From the NCBI GenBank assembly GCA_910589555.1, contig CAJUTE010000004.1:1-64000 (forward strand): 64,000 bases of DNA, read 5' to 3'. A program made the translations under genes and the position numbers. The notes below the pieces were generated by a model. The model was not told where the DNA came from and ran no database searches. It saw only the letters and a list, made by a program, of their open reading frames with translations. Each line of letters starts with the position of its first letter. The stretch's first letter is position 1. The stretch is from an uncultured Muribaculum sp. GTDB taxonomy: Bacteria > Bacteroidota > Bacteroidia > Bacteroidales > Muribaculaceae. This document shows positions 36,129 to 44,291 of the stretch, piece by piece.

Positions 36129-39101
36129 TTAATTTTCAATTATATCAGGCTTAACCACCACTCCCGACCCTTTGCGTCCGTTTATTCCGATAGTGAGCGG
36201 AGAATTGAATTTAACTATTCTCAAAAACTCGCTCTCATACACGGCAGGCATCCGGTTGAGGAATTCCACGTCATAAATGCCATTGTTAGATGATGTATCT
36301 ATGGTGAAGTATCCCACTCCGAATGATGTCAGATTCTGGAAAAAGTGGGTTCCTTGGCTGGGTTCTATCCTGTAGTTGCTCAAGGAGGATTCCACAATCA
36401 GACGTGCCGAAGAAATGTGAGGCCATTTAACCGGTATTCCGAGCGCCGTGTCGCTTGAGCCCCAACGTCCGGGACCTATAAGCACGTAACCTTCGTTACG
36501 CTCTGTAAAGTTACGATTTATTTTCTCAATTTCACGTGCAATTAATGAATTATTTGACGATGAGAAATTTTCAGGGCGCACATACATCACCATATCGACA
36601 TTTTCGATATTTCCATGACCGAGCGCCGTGTTGCTGCGGAGCAACACTTTCTCATCGGGCAACCCGAGAATCGCATCATCAACAATATCCTTTTTCTCAA
36701 CAATGGGACGTATCTGAAGCCAGTAGATGGTGCCCTTGCCGCGATCGTTTATGTTGAGCATACCGGCAAATTCAATCTCGACCGGACGCCCCATTTCCTC
36801 CTGTCCTTTGGAGAGCATGAAATCGGTGATTTTAGCCAATGGAAATACATCATGCTGAAGTATATTGGCAAAGGTGACCACACGCCTGCCCTCGCCTTCA
36901 TCGCAATCCCTGATCACCTGATCGCGGAAATCATAGGTTGACACCATATAGCGGAGAGCGCCTGACTGAGCCACATCTTGAATGCGCAGCTTGGCGATGT
37001 TAAATCCGTCGTCGACCTTGAATGTGGTGTCGGGATCATTCTTCATGTCGAGAGCATAGAATCGTGTCTGAGTATCGCGCAACGCAAGATCGAGCGTTGA
37101 AGTCTGCAACACCTTGTCGGCGTGTTTGGGAGAGAATCTGAGGCTCAATCCGCCGTCGACTATGTATTTTCCAAGCCCTACGGCAGTCTCTACGACTCCG
37201 TCTTCCGGAATCTCATCGTTGATGGGATAATAGTTCAATGACCTGCCTACTCCCGAGAATGACGGGAAGTAATAGTCGCCTACGCTTTCACCCACCACTT
37301 CCTGAATGATCACTGCCATCTTCTCCTGGTCAATGACATTGCTCGTGGCGGTCATGTAGGCTTTACTGTCGGCATAGAACACCGACGCATACACGCTCTT
37401 TATCGCATCGCTGAGGAGCTCAAGCATCTCATATTTGTCATCTACATGGGGAATCATGTAGGTAGAGTATATTCCGGCAAACGGCTGGTAATGGCTGTCT
37501 TCCAAAAGGCTGGAGCTTCTTATGGCGAGAGGACGGTCAACCACTTCGAAGAGAGCGAAGAAATCCTCTATCAGCTTCTCGGGAAGACGAGCCTGAAGGA
37601 AATACTTGAGTATGGTTTCGTCGCTTTGATCCGACAATGCCACGGGATAGAGATTGTTGGTCTCCATAAACTCATCGAATATGTCGGTGCATATAACCAC
37701 CGTGCGAGGTATCGTGAGAGTAACCCCGTCAAAGTTGTCACATATAGGATTTTTCTTTATTATCGAGTCTATGAACGCAAGACCGCGACCCTTGCCTCCA
37801 AGCGACCCTTGCCCGATGCGCGCGAAGTTACTGTAATGGTCAAATCGGTCCTTGCGGAATATCGCCACGACACCGCGATTTTTCATCTTGCGGTATTTTA
37901 CGATCAAGTCGAAAAACAGCTGCCTGACCGCCGGAGCCTCATCAATATTGTTAAAGCGGTGCATTTTCACCACTTCGGCAATGGGGAACAGCGCCCTTGA
38001 ATATAGCCACCGCGATATATCATTGTAGGAAGCGTGGTATAGAAGCGACTTGGCGGGAATGTCAAATATGTGACGCTGCAAATCTTTCAGGTCATGAATC
38101 CTTAGCAACTCCTCGCCGGTTTCAGGATCGCGTATCACAAAATCACCAAATCCAAAATCACGCATGATGGCGTTGCCGAGGTCTACCGGAAATTTTTTAC
38201 TGTTCTTGTCAATCCACCCTATCCCGAGCTCTTTCACCTTGGCTTCATTTTCCACTTCCGATGATTCGAGGATAACGGGCAAGTATGGATCCTGCTCACG
38301 CAGATAGCGGGCGAGCTTCAAACCGGCAGCCTTGTCTTTCTCCCCGGCTTTTTTAAATGAAATGTCGCTGATGACTCCGAGCATATTCTTGCCATAACGC
38401 TCATAAAGCTCCACAGCCTCCTCGTAGTCTCGGGCGAGCATCACCTTTGGACGTCCCCTCATGCGCAGCATCTGCTCATGCTCATTAAGCGCTTCGGTCG
38501 AGAATATGAGCGACTGCTTAAGCAGGAATTTATATAGCGTGGGCAGCACCGATGAGTAGAAGCGCACCGAGTCCTCCACAAGCATGATAGCCTGCACACC
38601 CACTTCGTTTATGTCGGTGTCGGCATTCATCTTGTCCTCAAGCAGTTTTATTATGGCGAGAAGAAGGTCGACGTTTCCGAGCCAGCTGAACACATAGTCG
38701 ACCGATGAGAAGTCCTCCTTCGCCAGTCGGCGCGACACCTCTTTGGAGAATGGGGTAAGCACCACAATGGGCGTGACAGGAGCCACCTCTTTTATCAGCG
38801 TAGCCCCGCTGAAAGTTTCGCTCACATCCACTCCCGGCATCATTATTATGAGGTCAAACACCTTCTTCTGAAGCTCGTTGAGAGCCTCGGCGGTGTTGGA
38901 CACCCTTGTCACACGCGGTGGCGAACTCAGATTGAGCGCCACATACTCAAAATACAACTGTTCCTCCACACGTCCGTCCTCTTCCATCATAAAAGCGTCG
39001 TAGGGGGAAGCAACAAGCAGCACATTGAAAATGCGGCGCTGCATCAGATTCTGGAACGCCGTATCTTTCAAATATAATTGACTTAAACTGTCTTCATTCA
39101 T
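36129..39101 (-). CDS. Receiver-like plus PEP/pyruvate-binding (PPDK-N) protein
   Basis: A 990-residue protein. N-terminal residues (about 20-165) look like a response-regulator receiver fold with D-rich ends (FDLIIMMPGVD); a second such fold follows (about 185-330; VQAIMLVEDSVRFYSS, VISDISFKKAG, PVILESSE). From about 440 it has the ATP-grasp domain of PEP synthase/pyruvate phosphate dikinase (GQGSLGGKGRGLAFIDSII, LAIRSSSLLEDSHYQPFAG). The phosphohistidine swivel and PEP-utilising domains of PPDK are absent, so it is not a standard PEP synthase. An upstream methionine at 39176 is rejected because the -7 box lies between them. Function unknown. Confidence 0.82.
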   Translation of the reverse strand: MNEDSLSQLYLKDTAFQNLMQRRIFNVLLVASPYDAFMMEEDGRVEEQLYFEYVALNLSSPPRVTRVSNTAEALNELQKKVFDLIIMMPGVDVSETFSGATLIKEVAPVTPIVVLTPFSKEVSRRLAKEDFSSVDYVFSWLGNVDLLLAIIKLLEDKMNADTDINEVGVQAIMLVEDSVRFYSSVLPTLYKFLLKQSLIFSTEALNEHEQMLRMRGRPKVMLARDYEEAVELYERYGKNMLGVISDISFKKAGEKDKAAGLKLARYLREQDPYLPVILESSEVENEAKVKELGIGWIDKNSKKFPVDLGNAIMRDFGFGDFVIRDPETGEELLRIHDLKDLQRHIFDIPAKSLLYHASYNDISRWLYSRALFPIAEVVKMHRFNNIDEAPAVRQLFFDLIVKYRKMKNRGVVAIFRKDRFDHYSNFARIGQGSLGGKGRGLAFIDSIIKKNPICDNFDGVTLTIPRTVVICTDIFDEFMETNNLYPVALSDQSDETILKYFLQARLPEKLIEDFFALFEVVDRPLAIRSSSLLEDSHYQPFAGIYSTYMIPHVDDKYEMLELLSDAIKSVYASVFYADSKAYMTATSNVIDQEKMAVIIQEVVGESVGDYYFPSFSGVGRSLNYYPINDEIPEDGVVETAVGLGKYIVDGGLSLRFSPKHADKVLQTSTLDLALRDTQTRFYALDMKNDPDTTFKVDDGFNIAKLRIQDVAQSGALRYMVSTYDFRDQVIRDCDEGEGRRVVTFANILQHDVFPLAKITDFMLSKGQEEMGRPVEIEFAGMLNINDRGKGTIYWLQIRPIVEKKDIVDDAILGLPDEKVLLRSNTALGHGNIENVDMVMYVRPENFSSSNNSLIAREIEKINRNFTERNEGYVLIGPGRWGSSDTALGIPVKWPHISSARLIVESSLSNYRIEPSQGTHFFQNLTSFGVGYFTIDTSSNNGIYDVEFLNRMPAVYESEFLRIVKFNSPLTIGINGRKGSGVVVKPDIIEN

Positions 39102-39130
39102 GGAGCCAAGGCTATTGGTTTGATTCTCCA

Positions 39131-39138
39131 CAAAATTA
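39131..39138 (-). promoter_or_regulatory. -7 box deciding the start of the receiver/PEP-binding gene
   Basis: Minus-strand TAATTTTG lies 30 bp before the ATG at 39101 but inside the longer reading frame. A TTGA about 17 bp upstream is a slightly short -33 candidate. It favours the 39101 start. Confidence 0.5.
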
Positions 39139-39210
39139 CTACATTTTTTCTGTCTCAACGCTGATTTCACAAGCAAAATTAGCGTGAAGCAAGAATTTTA
39201 TCAACCACAC

Positions 39211-40641
39211 TCAATTTGTAGACAAGCCATGATTGAGCCAAGACCCCTTGATAAGCCTGAAAAGGAATATAGACCCGCGGAAACATAGCTCTATACACAT
39301 GGCGAGCCACACACCGTCGAGCCCCATCGTGGGTGCCAGCAGTGCGGCGATGGGAAGACGCACAAGCCATATACTCGAAAAATTCATCACAGCAGGAACA
39401 AGCGTGTCGCCCACGCCCACCATGACTCCGTAGGCAACAATCGACGCCGCAAACATAGGTTCCGCCCACGCCTCTATGCGTAACGCCGACACACCGAGAT
39501 CCTGAATATCCTTTACCGGCGAGAGCAGTTCCATCACCGCCGGAGCGCCAATCCACAGAATCACGCCCATCAATGTCATCACAGCCATGCCAAGCCCCAC
39601 CGTAAGGTAACCGAATTGGCGGGCAAGGTCCTTGCGGCGGGCGCCATAGCTTTGCCCCACAAGCGTGGTGGCGGCATCTGAAATACCATAGCCGGGCATA
39701 TAACACAATGCCTCGGCAGTGACGGCAAACGCGTTTGCAGCAATCGCCATCACACCTAAAGGCGCCACAATAACAGTGACCATAATCTGCGCCCCGCATA
39801 TCACACCATGTTCAAGTGTCATCGGCGCAGACACTTTCATGGCATTTAACAGCACGTTGCGTGTAGGCATAAAGCTCTTTAAGCCGTGCGTGACGACATC
39901 CTCAGCCCTACGCCCGAATATCGCGATACCCTTCTGCCGGAAACAGGCATACCACATCATGAAGCCGGCGGTCACCACCTCGGCGCCTACCGTGCCCAAC
40001 GCAGCGCCAAGCACCCCAAGACCGGCGCCCGGCATCAACAGAGAGTGTCCCAAAATCGAGATTTCGCGCGTGGGAAATATCAGGAAAAAGTTGAACACCA
40101 CGTCAAGAAGACACATCATGACATTAAGCCCGCCGGGAATTTTCATATTTCCTGATGCACGGAGCATCGCAGCTCCAAGATAATTCAGTGTCAGAACAGG
40201 CAATGCACCCACAAACACGGTAAAGTAAAGCGTAGCCTTGCCATTGACCGCCTCCGACCCTCCAAGCCACACCGGAAGCGGCGAGGCTATAGCCACTCCT
40301 ATGACAGCCATAAAGAGTCCGAACATGAAAGACGCCGTTATTCCCTGCCGGAATATCTGACGTGCTTTTTGATAATCGGAAGCGCCGACCCGATGAGCCA
40401 CCTGCACCGAAAATCCTACAGTCGCCGCGGAACATATACCCCAGAACAACCACAGACTTGTCGACACAAGCCCCACCGAAGCACTGTCGTCAGCTCCCAG
40501 ACGCCCCACCATCGCCGCGTCAATATACTGCATGAGAATGCTTGACAGCTGTGCCATGATAGCCGGCCACGACAATGTGGCGGTCAACAGAAGCCGCTGC
40601 TTGAAGGATAGCGGTTTGCCGGATTGAATCAACTTGAGCAT
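39211..40641 (-). CDS. MATE family efflux transporter
   Basis: A 476-residue twelve-helix exporter of the multidrug and toxic compound extrusion family. The two pseudo-repeats are visible (LSWPAIMAQLSSILMQYIDA and VSAPMTLEHGVICGAQIMVT), with VGRLGADDSASVGL after the first helix as in the NorM/DinF branches. Likely exports cationic drugs or metabolites with sodium or protons; substrate not known. It is 16 bp after the MalY gene in one transcript. Confidence 0.94.
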   Translation of the reverse strand: MLKLIQSGKPLSFKQRLLLTATLSWPAIMAQLSSILMQYIDAAMVGRLGADDSASVGLVSTSLWLFWGICSAATVGFSVQVAHRVGASDYQKARQIFRQGITASFMFGLFMAVIGVAIASPLPVWLGGSEAVNGKATLYFTVFVGALPVLTLNYLGAAMLRASGNMKIPGGLNVMMCLLDVVFNFFLIFPTREISILGHSLLMPGAGLGVLGAALGTVGAEVVTAGFMMWYACFRQKGIAIFGRRAEDVVTHGLKSFMPTRNVLLNAMKVSAPMTLEHGVICGAQIMVTVIVAPLGVMAIAANAFAVTAEALCYMPGYGISDAATTLVGQSYGARRKDLARQFGYLTVGLGMAVMTLMGVILWIGAPAVMELLSPVKDIQDLGVSALRIEAWAEPMFAASIVAYGVMVGVGDTLVPAVMNFSSIWLVRLPIAALLAPTMGLDGVWLAMCIELCFRGSIFLFRLIKGSWLNHGLSTN

Positions 40642-40657
40642 ATATTCCTGAGACTGT

Positions 40658-41827
40658 TTATCGGCACTCGCACTTGCTCAGATAGTCGGCGAGACGCTCC
40701 AAGCCGTCGGCAAGCAATGACCGCGGACAAGCGACGTTCAACCTTATGTAACCGTCCTCGCCATACATTTCGCCACAATTCACCCAAACTTTCGCCTGCT
40801 CTTTCAATCGCTCCTCCAATTCAGCCGAGGGAATCCCAAGCGGCGATATGTCGAGCCAAAGCAGATAGGTAGCCTCCAGTTTTGCCATGGGACACCCCGG
40901 AAGGCGGCTTTTAAGATAATCACGAGCGAAAATATAGTTTTGCCACAGGTATTGACGCAACTCATCGAGCCACTGCGCTCCTGCATCGCTATACGCAGCT
41001 TTAAGCGCTGCAACTCCAAACGGATTCACGTCACACACCTCATTCACGTTGATGGCACGGTCGACGATCGCACGGGTTTCAGCATCGGGACACACAATAT
41101 TAGCTATCTGAAGTCCGGCGATATTAAACCCTTTCGACGGCGACACGCACACAATCGCGTTCTTATCCAAATTTCCATAAGGGATATAGTGATATCCCGG
41201 CATGGCAAGCTCACAATGAATCTCGTCGCTGACCACCCTCACACCGTGCCGACGGCATATATCAGCCACTTTATCCAGCTCCTCCCGGGTCCATGCCCTG
41301 CCTGCCGGGTTATGAGGATTGCACAACAACATCACCTTCACATCGTGCTCCGAAGCAACCTCCTCAAGCCCGTCAAAATCCATTTTGTAAGTGAATTCAT
41401 CACCTGCCAAAGGCACCTTGACCAATGGGTTCTCAACCACACGACAGCCATTGTTGCGGATTGACGAGAAAAAGCAATTATACACCGGAGTCTGCACGAT
41501 CACACCATCGCCTGGTGTGGTCAAACTCTTTATTATAGCCGATATCGCAGGAACCACACCCGAAGTGTAGATCACATTTTCCCGCTTGAACTCATAACCG
41601 TGTCTTTCCTTGAACCATCGGGTCAACGCGTCATAATAGCCATCATCGACTAATGTATAGCCAAACACACCGTGCTCCACACGACGACGCAACGCATCCA
41701 AAATGACCGGCGCCGCCTTAAAGTCCATGTCAGCCACCCACAACGGCACCATCCCGGCATCAGCCGAAGAGTCCCATTTGTAGGAGCCGGAACCGCGACG
41801 CGGCACAATTTCATCAAATATCGACAT
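40658..41827 (-). CDS. MalY/PatB-type PLP-dependent C-S lyase
   Basis: A 389-residue fold-type I aminotransferase-like enzyme. It opens with the MalY/PatB pattern (FDEIVPRRGSGSYKWD; PLWVADMDFKAAP). The PLP lysine sits in SPSKGFNIAGLQIAN, and the substrate and phosphate patterns LLCNPHNPAGRAW and VVSDEIHCEL are present. Such enzymes cleave cystathionine or cysteine-type C-S bonds, giving ammonia, pyruvate and a thiol; some relatives act instead as aminotransferases. It precedes a MATE exporter and follows a DUF3737 gene 6 bp upstream, all on one transcript. Confidence 0.92.
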   Translation of the reverse strand: MSIFDEIVPRRGSGSYKWDSSADAGMVPLWVADMDFKAAPVILDALRRRVEHGVFGYTLVDDGYYDALTRWFKERHGYEFKRENVIYTSGVVPAISAIIKSLTTPGDGVIVQTPVYNCFFSSIRNNGCRVVENPLVKVPLAGDEFTYKMDFDGLEEVASEHDVKVMLLCNPHNPAGRAWTREELDKVADICRRHGVRVVSDEIHCELAMPGYHYIPYGNLDKNAIVCVSPSKGFNIAGLQIANIVCPDAETRAIVDRAINVNEVCDVNPFGVAALKAAYSDAGAQWLDELRQYLWQNYIFARDYLKSRLPGCPMAKLEATYLLWLDISPLGIPSAELEERLKEQAKVWVNCGEMYGEDGYIRLNVACPRSLLADGLERLADYLSKCECR

Positions 41828-41833
41828 ATCGCA

Positions 41834-42676
41834 TTATATAGTTTCGATTCTACAATCAGCCGGAGCCTTTATATTCTCATCTATGATTATCTCGCCATAA
41901 CCCTTGGCACGGATCACTCCTGTGGTGGGGTTCTTCACGCTCGTGATCACACTGTTGACCGTGGCATCAAGCTCGCTCTCCTCAAATGCGAGGTCGCAAT
42001 CTTCAGCCATGACACAATTTTCCATCACAAGCCCATGAGCATAGCACAATGGCTGCGTGCCCGACAAGCGGCAATTCACAAGCCGCAGATTCCGTGAATG
42101 CCAGCCAAGATATTCACCGTTTATCTCCGAGTCGTAGACAGTCACATTTTCCGTGTTCCAAAAAGCATCCTTGGAATTAATCACCGCATTGCGTATCTCC
42201 ACATTACGGCAATATTGGAAAGAATAGTTACCATCCTGACGGTAATCTTTTATCTTTATGTTATCGCAATGCATGAACAGGTAATCGGCATTCTTCACCT
42301 CAACATTTTCCAGCTCCACATTGCGGCAATGCCACAAAGTCTCCTGCGCGTCGGGGATGCTGACATTCACCAGCTTCACTCCATCCATCTCTCGGAACAT
42401 TTTCGGAGCTTCGACCAAAGTGTCCTCCATCACAAGATTTCGGGAATACCATAACGCCGCGCGAGCTCCAGAAGTAAACACACTGTTTCTTATCACAAAA
42501 CCGTCAACGTGCCAAAACGGGTATTTGCCTTCAAACCGGCACCGGTCAGCTTCCACATTGGAGCACTCTTTCAACGCCGATTCACCGGCGTGAACAGTGA
42601 CATTTTCAAGTTTGATGTCGTGCGATGCAAACAGCGGACGCTCGCCGCCAAATTCTGTGTTCTTGATTAATTCCAT
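41834..42676 (-). CDS. DUF3737 family protein
   Basis: A 280-residue beta-helix protein of the DUF3737 family (MELIKNTEFGGERPLFAS is the standard opening). Repeating turns such as LWYSRNLVMEDTLVE, LWHCRNVELENVEV, SFQYCRNVEIRNAVI and LGWHSRNLRLVNCRL form a right-handed parallel solenoid. No catalytic motif or signal peptide; cytoplasmic and of unknown function. The open frame starts at 42736, but a -7 box at 42697-42704 lies inside that extension, so the Met at 42676 is used. First gene of the three-gene unit with the C-S lyase and MATE exporter. Confidence 0.88.
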   Translation of the reverse strand: MELIKNTEFGGERPLFASHDIKLENVTVHAGESALKECSNVEADRCRFEGKYPFWHVDGFVIRNSVFTSGARAALWYSRNLVMEDTLVEAPKMFREMDGVKLVNVSIPDAQETLWHCRNVELENVEVKNADYLFMHCDNIKIKDYRQDGNYSFQYCRNVEIRNAVINSKDAFWNTENVTVYDSEINGEYLGWHSRNLRLVNCRLSGTQPLCYAHGLVMENCVMAEDCDLAFEESELDATVNSVITSVKNPTTGVIRAKGYGEIIIDENIKAPADCRIETI

Positions 42677-42696
42677 ACCATATTTGCTTTTCGTTA

Positions 42697-42704
42697 CAAA
42701 ATTA
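42697..42704 (-). promoter_or_regulatory. -7 box of the DUF3737-MalY-MATE unit
   Basis: Minus-strand TAATTTTG, 20 bp before the ATG at 42676. No clear TTTG is at the expected distance upstream. Confidence 0.5.
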
Positions 42705-42908
42705 GCAATTTTTAAAGATTGCTTAAAATTTATCACATCACAAAATTACACAACCACGCCCACCCAGCGTCTACCATAATCACGGTTAAACTAACCATTA
42801 TGCTACCTTCTCAAAAAATGTAGCGTTGCCATCCCCCTCATCCGCCGTTGATTTTATGCCGCAATTTATTAATCGCTTCCCACTTCACCGCAATTCGGCA
42901 AAATATAG

Positions 42909-42916
42909 TAATTTTG
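42909..42916 (+). promoter_or_regulatory. -7 box touching the EamA start codon
   Basis: TAATTTTG ends 5 bp before the ATG at 42922, inside the longer open frame from 42826. Transcription would start at or within about 3 bases of the ATG, so a leaderless message is predicted. Confidence 0.5.
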
Positions 42917-42921
42917 CATCC

Positions 42922-43845
42922 ATGTTATCTCAACGAACAAAAGGATATATCGCCGGGGCGGTCGCCTCATGCAGCTACGGGCTTAATCCGCTCATGGCAG
43001 TGCCACTGTTTGCCATGGGGATGGCATCATATTCGATGCTGTTTTACCGATACATTTTCGCCGCCATAATATTGGGGATGATAATGATAGCCACCCGCAA
43101 AAGCCTGAGGCTTGAACGGCGCCAGATACCACGGATGCTCATCTACGGACTGCTGTTTTCGTGCTCTTCATTGCTGCTGTTCGAGAGCTACCGCTACATC
43201 GATGTGGGAATTGCATCGACGCTTCTGTTCATGTATCCTGTGATAGTGGCGCTCATCAACCGCATCTTCTTTAAAGAGCGGCTCTCCGCAATCACAGCGC
43301 TTGCCATATTGCTCGCGCTTGGCGGCGTCACGCTGCTTTATTTCGGCGGCGGCAAAGAGGGGGGCACACTCAACTTGACCGGAGTGCTGTATGTGGTGGC
43401 GAGCTCCCTATCCTACGCCATATACATGGTCGCGATCAACCGCAGCGACATCCGCACGCTGCCATCGTCGACCCTAACATTTTACTCCATATTCTTCGGG
43501 CTAATTCTCTATGTGATCTTTATCATCAGAGACGGAGGCGCCTATCCGCTCAACAACCTTACCGCTTGGACCTGCGTGATCGGGCTCGCTCTGTTTCCTA
43601 CCATATTGTCGATACTCACCATGGCGGTGGCAATACACAACATCGGATCCACTGCCACAGCCATCCTCGGCGCTCTTGAACCGCTCACAGGACTTGCCAT
43701 AGGCATCGTCGTGTTCAACGAACAGCTCACCGCCATGACCGTAGCCGGAATCATCATGATCCTCACCGCAGTGCTGATGCTCATACTCGCGGCTCCCGCA
43801 ATCAGAATATTGCGCCAGCTCATCATAAGACACCGAAATTCATAA
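42922..43845 (+). CDS. EamA/DMT family metabolite exporter
   Basis: A 307-residue membrane protein with ten helices formed by two EamA repeats (the first ending near VIVALINRIFFKERLSAITA, the second with LEPLTGLAIGIVVFNEQLTA). This layout is the drug/metabolite transporter 10-helix group, which moves amino acids or nucleosides out of cells. The ATG at 42922 (MLSQRTKGYIAG) is chosen because the stretch before it lacks a membrane pattern and carries a -7 box. It is divergent from DUF3737. Confidence 0.88.
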   Translation: MLSQRTKGYIAGAVASCSYGLNPLMAVPLFAMGMASYSMLFYRYIFAAIILGMIMIATRKSLRLERRQIPRMLIYGLLFSCSSLLLFESYRYIDVGIASTLLFMYPVIVALINRIFFKERLSAITALAILLALGGVTLLYFGGGKEGGTLNLTGVLYVVASSLSYAIYMVAINRSDIRTLPSSTLTFYSIFFGLILYVIFIIRDGGAYPLNNLTAWTCVIGLALFPTILSILTMAVAIHNIGSTATAILGALEPLTGLAIGIVVFNEQLTAMTVAGIIMILTAVLMLILAAPAIRILRQLIIRHRNS

Positions 43846-44291
43846 CCCTACACCTGTCTTGTCAGCTCAACCAAAAGAAAGCCCTCGCTAAACAGCTCCC
43901 GCCGAGTTAAAATACGTTAAACGAATCTCTGATACTTCTCCATTCACTAACTTTGTAATGCAAATTGATTCCGACAGGTATCGGCATCAACGGGAGATTA
44001 CATTACCTCGGCAATTCTCACGGAATTATCATCTGATTCCGACAGAAAGTAATGGGACGGCTCTTCTCCCGATTATAACAACTACATATATCTGCGTCCC
44101 GTCTTGCAGAATCAACGTAATAGAATGCGTGAATATTTACGCGTTCATATTGTAGATTCTATGCATGACAGAAAATTTTTCATTCATCCACCTATATTGA
44201 CAGCATCAACGAGTGTCTTCTCAAAGGCGCCCGCACAATCGTCACATTCATTTCCGAAAAAACATTCATCAAAATAAATAATCATTCATAT
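43846..44291 (+). other. Long leader before the BspA-like genes
   Basis: 446 bp with no convincing gene. It contains a -7 box at 43948-43955; two copies of TGATTCCGACAG (near 43967 and 44034); an inverted pair GGGACG/CGTCCC (near 44051 and 44096); and an 8-bp stem with G-U pair (about 44125-44148, GAATGCGT against ACGCGTTC). A 65-codon frame (43958-44155) begins right after the -7 box, but its composition does not look like a protein. The transcript leader would be about 330 nt and could be regulatory. No riboswitch class recognised. Confidence 0.5.
43948..43955 (+). promoter_or_regulatory. -7 box of the BspA-like operon
   Basis: TAACTTTG, an exact TAnnTTTG match, about 340 bp before the first LRR gene. 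No clear TTTG lies 19-21 bp upstream. Confidence 0.5.

Noticed and set aside
39179..39799. 206-codon minus-strand frame rich in C, R and G inside the MATE gene
   Set aside because: Cysteine- and arginine-rich composition is typical of an out-of-frame reading; the MATE frame has the expected membrane helices.
43958..44155. 65-codon frame starting right after a -7 box
   Set aside because: Possible leaderless peptide, but codon choice and residue mix do not look like a gene and there is no family match; described as leader instead.
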